Source: an uncultured Gluconobacter sp. (GTDB taxonomy: Bacteria; Pseudomonadota; Alphaproteobacteria; Acetobacterales; Acetobacteraceae). Taken from it: 26,951 bases of DNA. The translations under genes and the position numbers were made by a program. A model generated the notes under the pieces. It made no database searches. It had not been told where the DNA came from and was given only the letters and a program-made list of their open reading frames with translations. Positions 1-8,201 of the stretch are shown here, in pieces. The DNA lies in NCBI GenBank assembly GCA_937880175.1, contig CALFLO010000034.1, positions 1-26,951 on the forward strand. Reading direction: 5' to 3'. Each line of letters starts with the position of its first letter. Within the stretch, counting starts at the first letter, position 1.

Positions 1-976
1 GGAAAATATCACCCTGATCAATCCAGCTCGTATTGAATCCGGGGGCGATGGCGCTTCCTGTAATCAACGGGATGATGGCCGCCCCCCCCCCGACCGAGAC
101 TTCGCCCTCGATGCGTCCCCCAAAGCTGCTGCGGATATAACTTTCATGGAGGAAGGGCTGGTCAATACCCAGAATGCCCTTGTGCCAGAGATGGGCAAGA
201 CGTGCGGAAGTACCGGTACCGCACGGGCTGCGGTCGATCGCCCGATCGCCGTAAAATACGGCATTGCGCCCCTGCTCGCCGGGTTTTTCTCCTGGTTCGG
301 CCCACAGGACATGGCTGACTCCCGTGATGGTGGGATCCAGCGGATGCACAGGGGTGTAGACCTTGCGCACCAGGTCACGGATGATCGGACTGAGTTCCAG
401 AATACGTTGCGCGCCCAGTTCATCGAGCGTGCGGTAATTTCCCTGCGGTTCGACGATCGCGTAGAAATTTCCGCCATACGCGACATCGATCTTCAGCGGG
501 CCAAAATCAGGCACGTCGATCGTAATGCCCGTTTCCGCCACCCAGGCGGGGACATTGCGGATCGTGACGGAGGTCACGCGCTTTGCCTGCGTTGTATAAG
601 TGATATCAATGATCCCGGCCGGGACTTCCAGTTTCAGAAAGCCTTCCTGCCGGGGCTGGAGCAGCCCGTTTTCCAGACCGAACGTGACCAGTCCGATCGT
701 CCCGTGCCCGCACATGGGCAGACAGCCGCTGGTTTCGATGAACAGAATGCCACCGTCGGTGTCAGGGCGGGTCGGCGGATAAAAGAATCCGCCCGACATC
801 ATGTCATGGCCTCGCGGCTCCAGACATAATCCGGTACGGATCCAGTCGAATCTCGACAGGAAATCCTGCCGACGTTCGCTCATACTGTTTCCCTGCAGGA
901 GCGGCGCACCTCCTGCGACCAGTCTGACCGGGTTGCCTGCGGTGTGACCGTCAATGCAGAAAAACGTATGTTTCAT
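1..976 (-). CDS. hypRE: 4-hydroxyproline 2-epimerase (proline racemase family), C-terminus cut by window edge
   Basis: This enzyme epimerises trans-4-hydroxy-L-proline to cis-4-hydroxy-D-proline, the first cytoplasmic step of hydroxyproline breakdown. I translated it by hand from the ATG at 976-974; the frame stays open for 325 codons to position 2, so the gene is 3'-truncated by the window, probably by only about ten residues. The N-terminus reads MKHTFFCIDGHTAGNPVR, as in known 4-hydroxyproline epimerases. Both catalytic cysteines of the family are present: Cys89 in MCGHGT and Cys252 in DRSPCGTGTSA. Two cysteines favour an epimerase/racemase over a trans-3-hydroxyproline dehydratase, which has Thr in place of one of them. 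A GGAA ribosome site lies about 7 nt before the ATG. The gene follows the deaminase gene by 47 nt on the same strand, presumably in one operon. Activity on proline itself cannot be excluded. Confidence 0.93.
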   Translation of the reverse strand, partial: MKHTFFCIDGHTAGNPVRLVAGGAPLLQGNSMSERRQDFLSRFDWIRTGLCLEPRGHDMMSGGFFYPPTRPDTDGGILFIETSGCLPMCGHGTIGLVTFGLENGLLQPRQEGFLKLEVPAGIIDITYTTQAKRVTSVTIRNVPAWVAETGITIDVPDFGPLKIDVAYGGNFYAIVEPQGNYRTLDELGAQRILELSPIIRDLVRKVYTPVHPLDPTITGVSHVLWAEPGEKPGEQGRNAVFYGDRAIDRSPCGTGTSARLAHLWHKGILGIDQPFLHESYIRSSFGGRIEGEVSVGGGAAIIPLITGSAIAPGFNTSWIDQGDIF

Positions 977-1023
977 CGTCATTTCCAGAACGCAAAATGA
1001 ATGCAGAGTGTATGGAGGCTGCC

Positions 1024-1917
1024 TTAGCTGCCAGACGGGCGGGTTGCGGCGGCTTTTTCGACCATGGCGGTCACTTCGGCACGTCGTGCGCCCTCCAGCG
1101 GCAGACGGGGCATCCGGACGCGCTCGCTGCCGCGGCCCATGATCTGCTCGGCCAGCTTGATGGACTGCACCAGATCGTGCTCGGCATCGAGATGAAGCAG
1201 CGGCATGAACCAGCGATAGATTTCCAGCGCCCGGACCATATCGCCCTTCTGCAGGCATTCGACCAGTTCAACGGATTCCCTTGGAAACGCACTGGTCAGA
1301 CCGGAAATCCAGCCAACCGCACCCAGCGACAGCCCTTCGAACGCGACGTCATCGAGGCCGGCCATCATGATGTAGCGGTCCCCGAAAGCGTTGAACACAT
1401 CGGTATAGCGCCGTGTGTCGCTGGAGCTTTCCTTGACCGCAACGATGGTGCTGACTTTCACCAGAGCATCCAGCACGCTCATGCTGATATTGACACGATA
1501 GGCCGTCGGGTTGTTGTACAGCATGATCGGCAGATCGGATGCGGCGGCGACGGCCTTGATATGGGCAACCAGTTCGGCTTCCTTGGGGACGTACACCATG
1601 GCCGGCAGAACCATCAGCGCGTCGGCGCCGATGCGTGCGGCTTCAGCAGCGAATTTCACGGCGCGAGGCGTCGTCAGTTCGGACACCCCGACCATGACGG
1701 GAACGCGGCCCTTGGCCGTTTCGCAGGCTGCGGCCAGAACTTTCAGCTTTTCGTCCGGTTCCAGCGAATTGTTTTCACCGCACGTACCCATGATGGTGAG
1801 GCCGTGAACGCCGTCCTCGATCAGCTTGTCGAGAACATTCTGTGTGGCTGCGAAATCGATCGACAGGTCTGGAGCAAATTGTGTTGTTGCCGCAGGAAAA
1901 ACACCGGTCCACTGCAT
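1024..1917 (-). CDS. hypD: Delta1-pyrroline-4-hydroxy-2-carboxylate deaminase (DHDPS/NAL family)
   Basis: A 297-residue (beta/alpha)8 class I aldolase-type protein of the dihydrodipicolinate synthase family. The Schiff-base lysine is Lys162 in VAVKES, and the conserved tyrosine is Tyr134 in YNNP. In hydroxyproline catabolism this branch (HypD/LhpC) deaminates and dehydrates pyrroline-4-hydroxy-2-carboxylate to alpha-ketoglutarate semialdehyde. Family membership alone could also mean dihydrodipicolinate synthase; the epimerase immediately downstream, with the oxidase and semialdehyde dehydrogenase nearby, decides for the deaminase. The open frame extends upstream to 2076, but I chose the ATG at 1917 because AAGGAGG lies 8 nt before it and the protein then starts MQWTGVFPA, as in homologues. 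A palindromic operator at 1959-1968 sits in its leader. Confidence 0.9.
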   Translation of the reverse strand: MQWTGVFPAATTQFAPDLSIDFAATQNVLDKLIEDGVHGLTIMGTCGENNSLEPDEKLKVLAAACETAKGRVPVMVGVSELTTPRAVKFAAEAARIGADALMVLPAMVYVPKEAELVAHIKAVAAASDLPIMLYNNPTAYRVNISMSVLDALVKVSTIVAVKESSSDTRRYTDVFNAFGDRYIMMAGLDDVAFEGLSLGAVGWISGLTSAFPRESVELVECLQKGDMVRALEIYRWFMPLLHLDAEHDLVQSIKLAEQIMGRGSERVRMPRLPLEGARRAEVTAMVEKAAATRPSGS

Positions 1918-1958
1918 GGGGAGATCCTCCTTGTTTGATTTCGATACCATTCCGTCTA

Positions 1959-1968
1959 TCGTATACGA
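1959..1968. promoter_or_regulatory. Palindromic operator TCGTATACGA upstream of hypD-hypRE
   Basis: A perfect 10-bp palindrome 42 nt upstream of the hypD start codon, in the 213-nt gap between the GntR gene and hypD. The same core occurs upstream of the D-hydroxyproline dehydrogenase (6008-6017) and the TonB receptor (10881-10890). Sites of the form T-N-GTATAC-N-A are typical of FadR-subfamily (FCD) GntR regulators, and such a regulator is encoded next door. Binding is inferred. Confidence 0.7.
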
Positions 1969-2130
1969 AGGCAACTGAAAAGTGGACGACTCTGAAAAAT
2001 CCTGCATACGGAAGGTGTGAGGACAATTTTCTGAAAGGCGGGCGCCAGGGTTTTGATCCGACGGTACTTTTCGCACCGCCAGTCGTAGCTGGGGGTTCTT
2101 CCGGAGGTTGGAAACCCTGCCTCCGGCGCG

Positions 2131-2790
2131 TTACAGCGCCCGGCGCAGGTCTTCCAGAGTTGTCTGGATATGCTGGCGCATCAGCTTTTCGATTTCCCGC
2201 TTGCGTTTGCCAAGCCAGCATTCAAGCAGTGCACGATGCTCCTGATTGGCGCGTGTGTCGTGGTTCTGCATATGCAGGTGAAAACGCACATAACGATCCG
2301 CAGTCACGTTCAGAAGATCGAGGACGTGCAGTGTTGTTGGGCCTGCTCCGGGACTGACCAGCGCGTAATGAAAGCGGCTGTTATAAATCCCGCGCTGCGC
2401 ATCCTTGCGATCAATCGCGGCCTCGAGCGCTTCGAGCGACTCACGGGCCCGGGCAGCGTCTTCTTCCGTGGCGTTGAGGGCGCCCTGTGCTGCGGCTTCG
2501 GGTTCTATTTTCAGACGCAGATGAAAAACGTCTTCGGCTTCGGAATGGGTCAGGGACGTAGCGAAAAAGCCCCGCTTGGCATGAACCGAAACGAAGCCAT
2601 CCTGCTGCAGGCGTGCCAGTGCTTCGCGAACGGGAATTTTACTGACCTCATAGGACGAGGCGATGACATCCTGCCTGATCTGTTCGCCAGCGGGCAGATC
2701 ACCCGAAAGGATACGCTCGCGCAGGAGTTCATAAAGCTGATCGGAAATTGACCGGGTAAATAACTGGTCCCCGTTATTTTTTTTCTGCAT
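2131..2790 (-). CDS. GntR-family transcriptional regulator, FadR/FCD subfamily
   Basis: A 219-residue regulator. The N-terminal winged helix-turn-helix covers about residues 12-80, with the recognition part in SKIPVREALARLQQDGFV. The C-terminal all-helical FCD ligand domain (about 90-215) keeps histidines that usually bind metal in this fold (FH near residue 145, NQEHRALLE, RQHIQTT). It lies between the two enzyme units of the hydroxyproline pathway. The palindromes at 1959, 6008 and 10881 have the shape bound by this subfamily, so I infer it is the local repressor, relieved by hydroxyproline or a pathway intermediate. No such palindrome is visible before its own start, so autoregulation is not indicated. 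The start at 2790 has only a weak ribosome site. It could instead be an activator. Confidence 0.88.
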   Translation of the reverse strand: MQKKNNGDQLFTRSISDQLYELLRERILSGDLPAGEQIRQDVIASSYEVSKIPVREALARLQQDGFVSVHAKRGFFATSLTHSEAEDVFHLRLKIEPEAAAQGALNATEEDAARARESLEALEAAIDRKDAQRGIYNSRFHYALVSPGAGPTTLHVLDLLNVTADRYVRFHLHMQNHDTRANQEHRALLECWLGKRKREIEKLMRQHIQTTLEDLRRAL

Positions 2791-3004
2791 AACCCCAAGC
2801 GCGTCTTTCGTGTGACCAGAGCCGATAAAACACCATAGGCCCTAGCTGCTCCACCTGAGCGAAACAATCAAGCCTGATCGTTCCCCATACGCTGTGACAC
2901 TGCCGCCGCAATACTTTCGATTTCGTTATACAGTCCGGGGTTTATTTCAGAAGACCTCGTCTGAACGGTCTGGTCCGCCTGACCATCCGCAATATCCGCT
3001 GAAA

Positions 3005-3025
3005 TCCGGAGCATGACGCTCCGGA
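3005..3025 (-). terminator. Hairpin in the 311-nt gap after the semialdehyde dehydrogenase gene, possible weak terminator
   Basis: A perfect 8-bp stem (TCCGGAGC/GCTCCGGA) with a 5-nt loop, 77 nt downstream of the dehydrogenase stop on the minus strand. Only three T residues follow on that strand, so this is either a weak terminator or a REP-like hairpin. The rest of the gap (2791-3101) holds no convincing ORF and presumably carries the GntR promoter; I see no clear -35/-10 pair there. Confidence 0.4.
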
Positions 3026-3101
3026 CGAAAGGAGGCGTTCAGAAAACCGTGTGCCCTGTGCGAAAAAATCCCATTTCCAGCGGATAACGCTTCATGGCGA
3101 C

Positions 3102-4679
3102 TTATTCCGGCTGCATCTTCCCATCCACCAGACGGGACAGGTTGAGCGGATTTTCATACGACAGCTCAGGCGGCAACAGGCTGTCCGGCAGATCCTGATA
3201 GCAGACCGGGCGCAGGAAACGTTCAATCGCTGCCGTGCCGACGGATGTCGTACGGGTATCGGTCGTCGCGGGGAATGGGCCGCCATGCACCATCGCATGA
3301 CAGACTTCCACGCCCGTCGGCCAGGCATTGACCAGAATGCGGCCAGCCTTGCGCTCGTATATCGGCAGCAGGCGACGGACGAGATCCGTGTCATCCGCAT
3401 CCATCTGCACGGTGATGGTCAACTGGCCTTCCAGGCTTTCCGTCAGGGCGCGCATTTCCTCGAAATCGGTGCAGCTGACCAGTAATGCGGCTGATCCGAA
3501 GACTTCGTGACGCATCTCGGGGGACTGCATGAAATCCGCAGCCGTCGTGCGGAACAGAGTGGGACGACCCTGATTGACGGAAACGGGTTCAAGACCCTGC
3601 GCGACCAGCGTCACACCCGGGCATTGCTCCAGTTGCGCGACCCCTCTGTCATACGCGGCATGAATGCCGGGGGTCAGCATGGTGCTGGCACTGCGCTCGC
3701 CAAGAGCCTGTGCGGCGAGGCTGACGAATGCGTCGAAGTCCTTCCCTTCCAGCGCGATGATAAGGCCGGGATTGGTGCAGAACTGGCCACTTCCCATGGT
3801 CAGGGAGTCGACAAACCCCTTTACCAGAGCCTCCGTCCGGCTGACGAGCGCCAGCGGGTAGAGATAGACCGGATTGATGCTGCCCATTTCCGCAAAAACC
3901 GGAATGGGCACACTGCGCTGGGCCGCAAGACGTGAAATCGCCACGCCACCGGCGTAGGACCCCGTAAAGCCAACAGACATGATGGCAGGGTGCTGTACCA
4001 GCCAGGCGCCGATTTCGTGTGCATCCCCGCCCAGAAGCGAGAATACGCCTTCCGGCATTCCGCAGGTCGTGGCTGCCCTGCGGATGGCACGACCCACCAG
4101 TTCTCCTGTCCCGGGATGCGCAGGATGGGCCCTGCACACCACGGGGCATCCAGCGGCCAGTGCGGAGACGGTGTCTCCTCCCGCGGCGGAGAAAGCGAGC
4201 GGGAAATTGCTGGCTCCGAAGACCGCCACAGGCCCTACTCCGATCCGGCGCTGCCGCAGATCGGCGCGGGGCATGGGGGTGCGGTCTGGCAATGCAGGAT
4301 CAATGCAGGGCTGGCTCCACTGCCCCCGCCGGACCAGATCAGCGAACAGACGCAACTGACCGACCGTCCGGCCCATTTCCCCTTGCAGGCGGCCCAGGGG
4401 CAATGCCGTTTCCAGATGCGCGCGGGCAACGATGACGTCCTTGTCCTCGAGCAGACAGGTCGCGATCGTTTCAAGAAAAATCGCACGCTTTTCAAACGGC
4501 AGAGAGCGGTATGCATCGAACGCTTCTGCAGCAAGAGAGCATGCGGCTTCGACATCCGCTGGTGTCGCGCAGGCGAAGGGTGGCTCCATTTCCAAGCCCG
4601 TCGCGGGATTGACCGCGCGGAAATGCTTGGAAGCTGTCGCATCGCGCTGACCAATCAGCAGTGTTCCAGTCAATGTCAT
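3102..4679 (-). CDS. Alpha-ketoglutarate semialdehyde (2,5-dioxovalerate) dehydrogenase
   Basis: A 525-residue NAD(P)+-dependent aldehyde dehydrogenase that would oxidise alpha-ketoglutarate semialdehyde to 2-oxoglutarate, the last step of the pathway. Visible family residues are Asn158 in GASNFP, the general-base Glu264 in FAEMGS and the nucleophile Cys301 in GSGQFCTNP. The sequence style matches the larger KGSADH group often found with hydroxyproline, sugar-acid or glucarate pathways. The open frame reaches 4715, but the ATG at 4679 is preferred: AGGAAAG lies about 8 nt before it and the protein then starts MTLTGTLLIG. It follows the D-hydroxyproline dehydrogenase gene by 48 nt, so both are probably co-transcribed from the promoter carrying the operator at 6008. 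The general aldehyde dehydrogenase call is certain; the substrate comes from context and group resemblance. Confidence 0.9.
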   Translation of the reverse strand: MTLTGTLLIGQRDATASKHFRAVNPATGLEMEPPFACATPADVEAACSLAAEAFDAYRSLPFEKRAIFLETIATCLLEDKDVIVARAHLETALPLGRLQGEMGRTVGQLRLFADLVRRGQWSQPCIDPALPDRTPMPRADLRQRRIGVGPVAVFGASNFPLAFSAAGGDTVSALAAGCPVVCRAHPAHPGTGELVGRAIRRAATTCGMPEGVFSLLGGDAHEIGAWLVQHPAIMSVGFTGSYAGGVAISRLAAQRSVPIPVFAEMGSINPVYLYPLALVSRTEALVKGFVDSLTMGSGQFCTNPGLIIALEGKDFDAFVSLAAQALGERSASTMLTPGIHAAYDRGVAQLEQCPGVTLVAQGLEPVSVNQGRPTLFRTTAADFMQSPEMRHEVFGSAALLVSCTDFEEMRALTESLEGQLTITVQMDADDTDLVRRLLPIYERKAGRILVNAWPTGVEVCHAMVHGGPFPATTDTRTTSVGTAAIERFLRPVCYQDLPDSLLPPELSYENPLNLSRLVDGKMQPE

Positions 4680-4727
4680 GGCGTGTTCTTTCCTGTGAGA
4701 ATTACAACGTACCAACAGGCGGCACGG

Positions 4728-5981
4728 TCAAAAGCGGTTGGGGCAGAAAGGACGGGCTACATCGGGAACGGCGTCCCCGGCGGCGATCGATGAGACAATG
4801 CACGCCGTAAGGGGAGCCAGCGTCAGGCCGAGATGCTGGTGCCCGCAGGCCGCGATCACGCCTGGCAGACCTGCGACAGGGCCTATGGCTGGCAGATAAT
4901 CGGGGAGTGTCGGGCGACACCCGACCCAGCGCGAAAAGCCGGAGCGAACCGGCAGGCCCGCTTTCTCAACCGTTTTTTCAAGCCATTCCCATTTTCGGAT
5001 GTCGGGCGGTGCATCGGCATGGGTGAACTCTACGAATGTCGAGGCCCGCATCCGCGTCCCGAACATCGAAACGATGACGGACCGGTCAGCGAAGACCACG
5101 GGAGGCCCTTCCGGGATGCCGCCATGATCCCATTCTATGTGATATCCGCGCTCCGCGATCAGAGGCGGTCGCCACCCCGGAACGAGATCAGAGGTTCTGA
5201 CGCCGGCGGCCAGAATGACCTTGTCTCCTTTCAGGACCGATCCGTCCTGAAGGGTCACCTGTACACCGCCTGAAGCAGAGGCAACTCTGGTTACGTGCTG
5301 CTCGCGCCTGTGACAGTCGGGATCCAACGTAAGGTGTGCCTGCATCGTTTCCAGCACAGCTCCGGGTGAACGCACCTGCGCCGTCCCGGAAAATACAAGT
5401 CCCGACAGAGGCCTGACGCCCATACGCGTGGCAACTCCCGCAAGTTCAGCACTGTCCATAAGGCGGGCACTCGCGGTGCCCAGATCGCTTTCCATGACAG
5501 TGCGCATGGCGGCGGAAGGATCATGCCCCTCCCCCCACACCATCAGATGCCCGTTTTCAATCAGCAGGTCCGGTGCCTGAAGATCCGCCACCATCGCGCG
5601 CCATTCCGGCATGGCCTGCGCCAGAGCAGCCCTCAGCGCTACATGCCCCTGGGCGGCCCGCAGCGGCAGGCTGGCGCGGAGATATCGCAGGCACCAGGGC
5701 AACCAGGTGCCCACATAACGCCAGCCAATATCCAGCGGTCCACCGGTTAGCCCGAACAGGCGCCGTGGCGCGGATCTGATGACGTCCAGCGTTGCGAGAG
5801 GGGTAACCTGCTCCACGGCAATATGTCCGGCATTTCCCCATGAGGCTGGTTTGACCGGTCTGGCTTCGTCAATGACGACAACCCTGAACCCCCGCTGCCG
5901 CAGGCGTATCGCACAGGAGAGACCTATGATACCGCCGCCGACGACGATAGCGGTGGACATATGCCCGGACTCTTCGGTCAT
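4728..5981 (-). CDS. FAD-dependent D-hydroxyproline dehydrogenase (DadA/DAO family)
   Basis: A 417-residue flavoprotein of the D-amino-acid oxidase/dehydrogenase family. The N-terminus carries the dinucleotide-binding motif VVGGGIIGLSCA, and the C-terminus has the family end motif around GHQHLGLTLAP. In this setting it would oxidise cis-4-hydroxy-D-proline to pyrroline-4-hydroxy-2-carboxylate, passing electrons to the respiratory chain. No small partner subunits are encoded nearby, so this looks like the single-polypeptide type and not the multi-subunit type. I placed the start at the ATG at 5981, where GGGAGG lies 12 nt upstream; a second ATG at 5960 (MSTAIVVGGG) is also possible. The operator palindrome at 6008-6017 sits just upstream. 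An ordinary D-amino acid dehydrogenase (DadA) is the main alternative, but the cluster context argues against it. Confidence 0.88.
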   Translation of the reverse strand: MTEESGHMSTAIVVGGGIIGLSCAIRLRQRGFRVVVIDEARPVKPASWGNAGHIAVEQVTPLATLDVIRSAPRRLFGLTGGPLDIGWRYVGTWLPWCLRYLRASLPLRAAQGHVALRAALAQAMPEWRAMVADLQAPDLLIENGHLMVWGEGHDPSAAMRTVMESDLGTASARLMDSAELAGVATRMGVRPLSGLVFSGTAQVRSPGAVLETMQAHLTLDPDCHRREQHVTRVASASGGVQVTLQDGSVLKGDKVILAAGVRTSDLVPGWRPPLIAERGYHIEWDHGGIPEGPPVVFADRSVIVSMFGTRMRASTFVEFTHADAPPDIRKWEWLEKTVEKAGLPVRSGFSRWVGCRPTLPDYLPAIGPVAGLPGVIAACGHQHLGLTLAPLTACIVSSIAAGDAVPDVARPFCPNRF

Positions 5982-6007
5982 GACGCTTCGTATCCTCCCA
6001 GTCTCGA

Positions 6008-6017
6008 TCGTATACGG
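6008..6017. promoter_or_regulatory. Operator TCGTATACGG upstream of the D-hydroxyproline dehydrogenase unit
   Basis: A second copy of the GntR-type palindrome with one mismatch in the outer base, within ATCGTATACGGT. It lies 27 nt before the ATG at 5981, in the 114-nt gap between the MFS gene and the dehydrogenase gene. Its presence suggests that the dehydrogenase and semialdehyde dehydrogenase genes have their own regulated promoter. Confidence 0.65.
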
Positions 6018-6095
6018 TAGACGTAAACCCTCCGAAATCAAGCGGTATGCGAGAAATAATTTTCCGGACTGGGAGGCTTTTCTATTTTCTTGTCG

Positions 6096-7511
6096 TCACG
6101 ACGGCGAACGGAGTTCCAAAGCACTGTCAGCATCATCATCCGCGCGCCCGGCCTGCTTCGTATCGATGCTCTCCAAAGACCGTCCTTCCGTCCGGGGGCC
6201 AAACAGAACCACCGTTATCATGCCGAAAAACAGGGCTGCGGAGATCAGTACAAGCACGCCCAGAAAGCCTGTGCGTGGAATAAGCCAGCCCACGAGCGTC
6301 GGAGAAATAATCGCGCCGATCCGCCCCACGGCAGAAGCCGTCCCGTTGCCAGTCGCACGAAGACGCGTGGGAAACAGCTCCGGCGTATAGGCATAGACGC
6401 CGCTATAGGCGCCCGACAGGCAGAACGCCAGAATGACCGCCTCCACCAGAAGCATGGAGGTACTCCCGGCCTCACCAAGCGCAAAGGCTCCGACCGCACT
6501 GGCGGCAAGATAGAGCGATATGGTGGCGCGACGCCCCAGAAACTCGACGGCGGCGGCGGCTGACAGATAACCCGGAAGCTGGGCGGCATAAATGGCGATT
6601 GAGAACGCGAAACTATGGCTCATGGTCATCCCGCGCGCCATGAGCAGCGACGGGATCCATGTGAAGATGGCGTAATATGCAAAAGTAATGGAGAGCCACA
6701 CGGCCCAGCTCACCGCTGTCGCACGCCGCTGGGCCGGTGCCCAAAGGCCCATGAACTGCTCGGACAGGCTCGGCTTCGCCTGCTTGACGCGATCAACACT
6801 CACCTTGTTCAGGGGGGTAAATGGAATATCATGCCCTGAAGCCCGGGCACGCGCTTCAATATGATCCAGTATGAGAGCGCTTTCGCCAGAACGCCCGACG
6901 CTTTCCAGCCATCGCGGTGATTCCGGCAATACCCGGCGCCACCAGAGAAGAAGCACCACCGGGGCAGCCGTCAGGGCCAGAGCCAGTCTCCAGCCATAAG
7001 GTTGCACCGGGACCAGCAGATAGCCCAGAGCCGCAGCACCGAGAAAACCAAGGGAAAAGAAACCCGCCAGCACACTGGAAAAGGCGCCGCGATAGCGCGT
7101 GGCGGCGAATTCAGCGAGAAACGGTGCAACAATGGCTGATTCCGCCCCCGTGCCAATCCCCGCTGCAATTCTGCAGATGATGAAGCTGCCAAAATCAACC
7201 ATCACAGCCGAGACAAGCGATGCAAAACAGAACAGTGCCAGAGCCCACATCATGACCGGACGACGCCCGATCCGGTCTCCAACCAGGCCTGCAAACATTG
7301 CTCCCCAGAAAAAACCGACATAGGTCGCGCTGCCGATCATGCCGACATGAACCGCATCGAGCGACCACAAATGCCCCAGAACCGGAAGAACGAAGGCGAT
7401 TATTGCGGAATCGAGACCATCAAATGCATACCCCGTACCGCCGATCAGGAGCAGACCGATGTGGAAGCGGCCGAACGGAATTCGCTCCAGCCTTTCGCCA
7501 ACAGTACTCAT
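6096..7511 (-). CDS. MFS transporter, probable hydroxyproline (or pathway substrate) permease
   Basis: A 471-residue inner-membrane protein with about 12 hydrophobic segments. It shows major facilitator signatures: the loop 2-3 motif GDRIGRRPVM, PESPRWL after the sixth helix and YTPELFPTRLRATG in the C-terminal half. These resemble the sugar-porter-like NiaP / aromatic-acid and metabolite:proton symporter branch. The large central loop (about residues 205-260) is polar. It is read in the same direction as the hydroxyproline genes and starts 206 nt after the GAF gene, so it may be expressed with either unit. Import of hydroxyproline is inferred from position only. The start ATG at 7511 has a weak ribosome site (GAAGA). 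The 206-nt leader contains no copy of the GTATAC operator. Confidence 0.85.
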   Translation of the reverse strand: MSTVGERLERIPFGRFHIGLLLIGGTGYAFDGLDSAIIAFVLPVLGHLWSLDAVHVGMIGSATYVGFFWGAMFAGLVGDRIGRRPVMMWALALFCFASLVSAVMVDFGSFIICRIAAGIGTGAESAIVAPFLAEFAATRYRGAFSSVLAGFFSLGFLGAAALGYLLVPVQPYGWRLALALTAAPVVLLLWWRRVLPESPRWLESVGRSGESALILDHIEARARASGHDIPFTPLNKVSVDRVKQAKPSLSEQFMGLWAPAQRRATAVSWAVWLSITFAYYAIFTWIPSLLMARGMTMSHSFAFSIAIYAAQLPGYLSAAAAVEFLGRRATISLYLAASAVGAFALGEAGSTSMLLVEAVILAFCLSGAYSGVYAYTPELFPTRLRATGNGTASAVGRIGAIISPTLVGWLIPRTGFLGVLVLISAALFFGMITVVLFGPRTEGRSLESIDTKQAGRADDDADSALELRSPS

Positions 7512-7717
7512 GAGCAGTCTTCAGGTATTTTGTGGGTCGACAAGGAATTATATCCAGCGATTGTCATCATACGCTCCGCAGATCTGTGGCGCCGTTGAGG
7601 TTATCCCGCTCAAAACAAATCATGATGAACGCGTTTTTCTATAATTTCAGAGCAGGTAATTTCTATTCCGCAACAGATAAGAAATTCCCCCCTCAGGCAA
7701 GAGAAACCTGTGCGCCT

Positions 7718-8200
7718 CTATCCCATTGCCTGCAGCATCGCGGGAACAGCCAACTGGATCAAAGGCTGAAAGGACGACAGGTCGAGACTGTCGTAATAAT
7801 GCGCCTCATGTGAAATATTGAACGATCCGATCACGGATCCATCCCAGCTCACCGGCAGATTGAGCGTGCTGCCGCATCCGAGAGATGCGATGAGAGCGGA
7901 GTCAAAAAATACCCTCCGCAGATCCTCAGGATCGCGCGCAAGATGCGGCTTTCCTTCGATCAGGACCGGTTTGACCCATGGCTCATCCACGAGGGGTTTG
8001 GTTCCACCGACAGGATAAACATCAGGATGACTGCTCCAGGCCCGGCGCACAAGATTTTGCGCCGGATTATGGATCAGGACGGTACACAGACGATAACCCG
8101 GCTCCTGCGCAAGCGCGTGGGCGACTGCAGCAAAACTTGTTTCGGGTTGCCCTGACCGTGTCAGGGCATTGGCAATGTTGAATAATTTCTTATCCATCAT
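7718..8200 (-). CDS. Small GAF-domain protein coupled to a TonB receptor gene
   Basis: A 160-residue soluble protein that is essentially one GAF domain. The supporting segments are RLCTVLIHNPA in the first strands, the motif YPVGGTKPL, and the final strand pair LNLPVSWDGSVIGSFNISH. It has no attached kinase, cyclase or DNA-binding domain and no signal peptide, so it is probably a cytoplasmic small-molecule binding protein. The ATG at 8200 follows the receptor stop codon (TGA at 8204-8202) after a single nucleotide, which implies translational coupling. I recognise the fold but not a specific function; a methionine sulfoxide reductase of the GAF type is possible but I do not see its cysteine pattern. 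Co-expression with the receptor, and by the shared operator with hydroxyproline catabolism, suggests ligand sensing or intracellular handling of the imported compound. Confidence 0.8.
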   Translation of the reverse strand: MMDKKLFNIANALTRSGQPETSFAAVAHALAQEPGYRLCTVLIHNPAQNLVRRAWSSHPDVYPVGGTKPLVDEPWVKPVLIEGKPHLARDPEDLRRVFFDSALIASLGCGSTLNLPVSWDGSVIGSFNISHEAHYYDSLDLSSFQPLIQLAVPAMLQAMG

Positions 8201-8201
8201 A

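Noticed and set aside
81..91. Run of C residues at 82-91 as a frameshift in the epimerase
   Set aside because: The frame reads through it correctly into conserved C-terminal sequence, so no shift is needed.
146..829. 227-codon plus-strand open frame near the left edge
   Set aside because: It lies opposite the 4-hydroxyproline epimerase, whose minus-strand frame carries both catalytic cysteine motifs.
997..1938. A 313-codon plus-strand open frame opposite hypD
   Set aside because: It is antisense to a well-supported enzyme gene, has no family signature and follows the codon pattern of the opposite strand.
3990..4793. Long plus-strand open frame opposite the semialdehyde dehydrogenase
   Set aside because: Shadow of the real gene; its translation has no recognisable domain and an odd composition.
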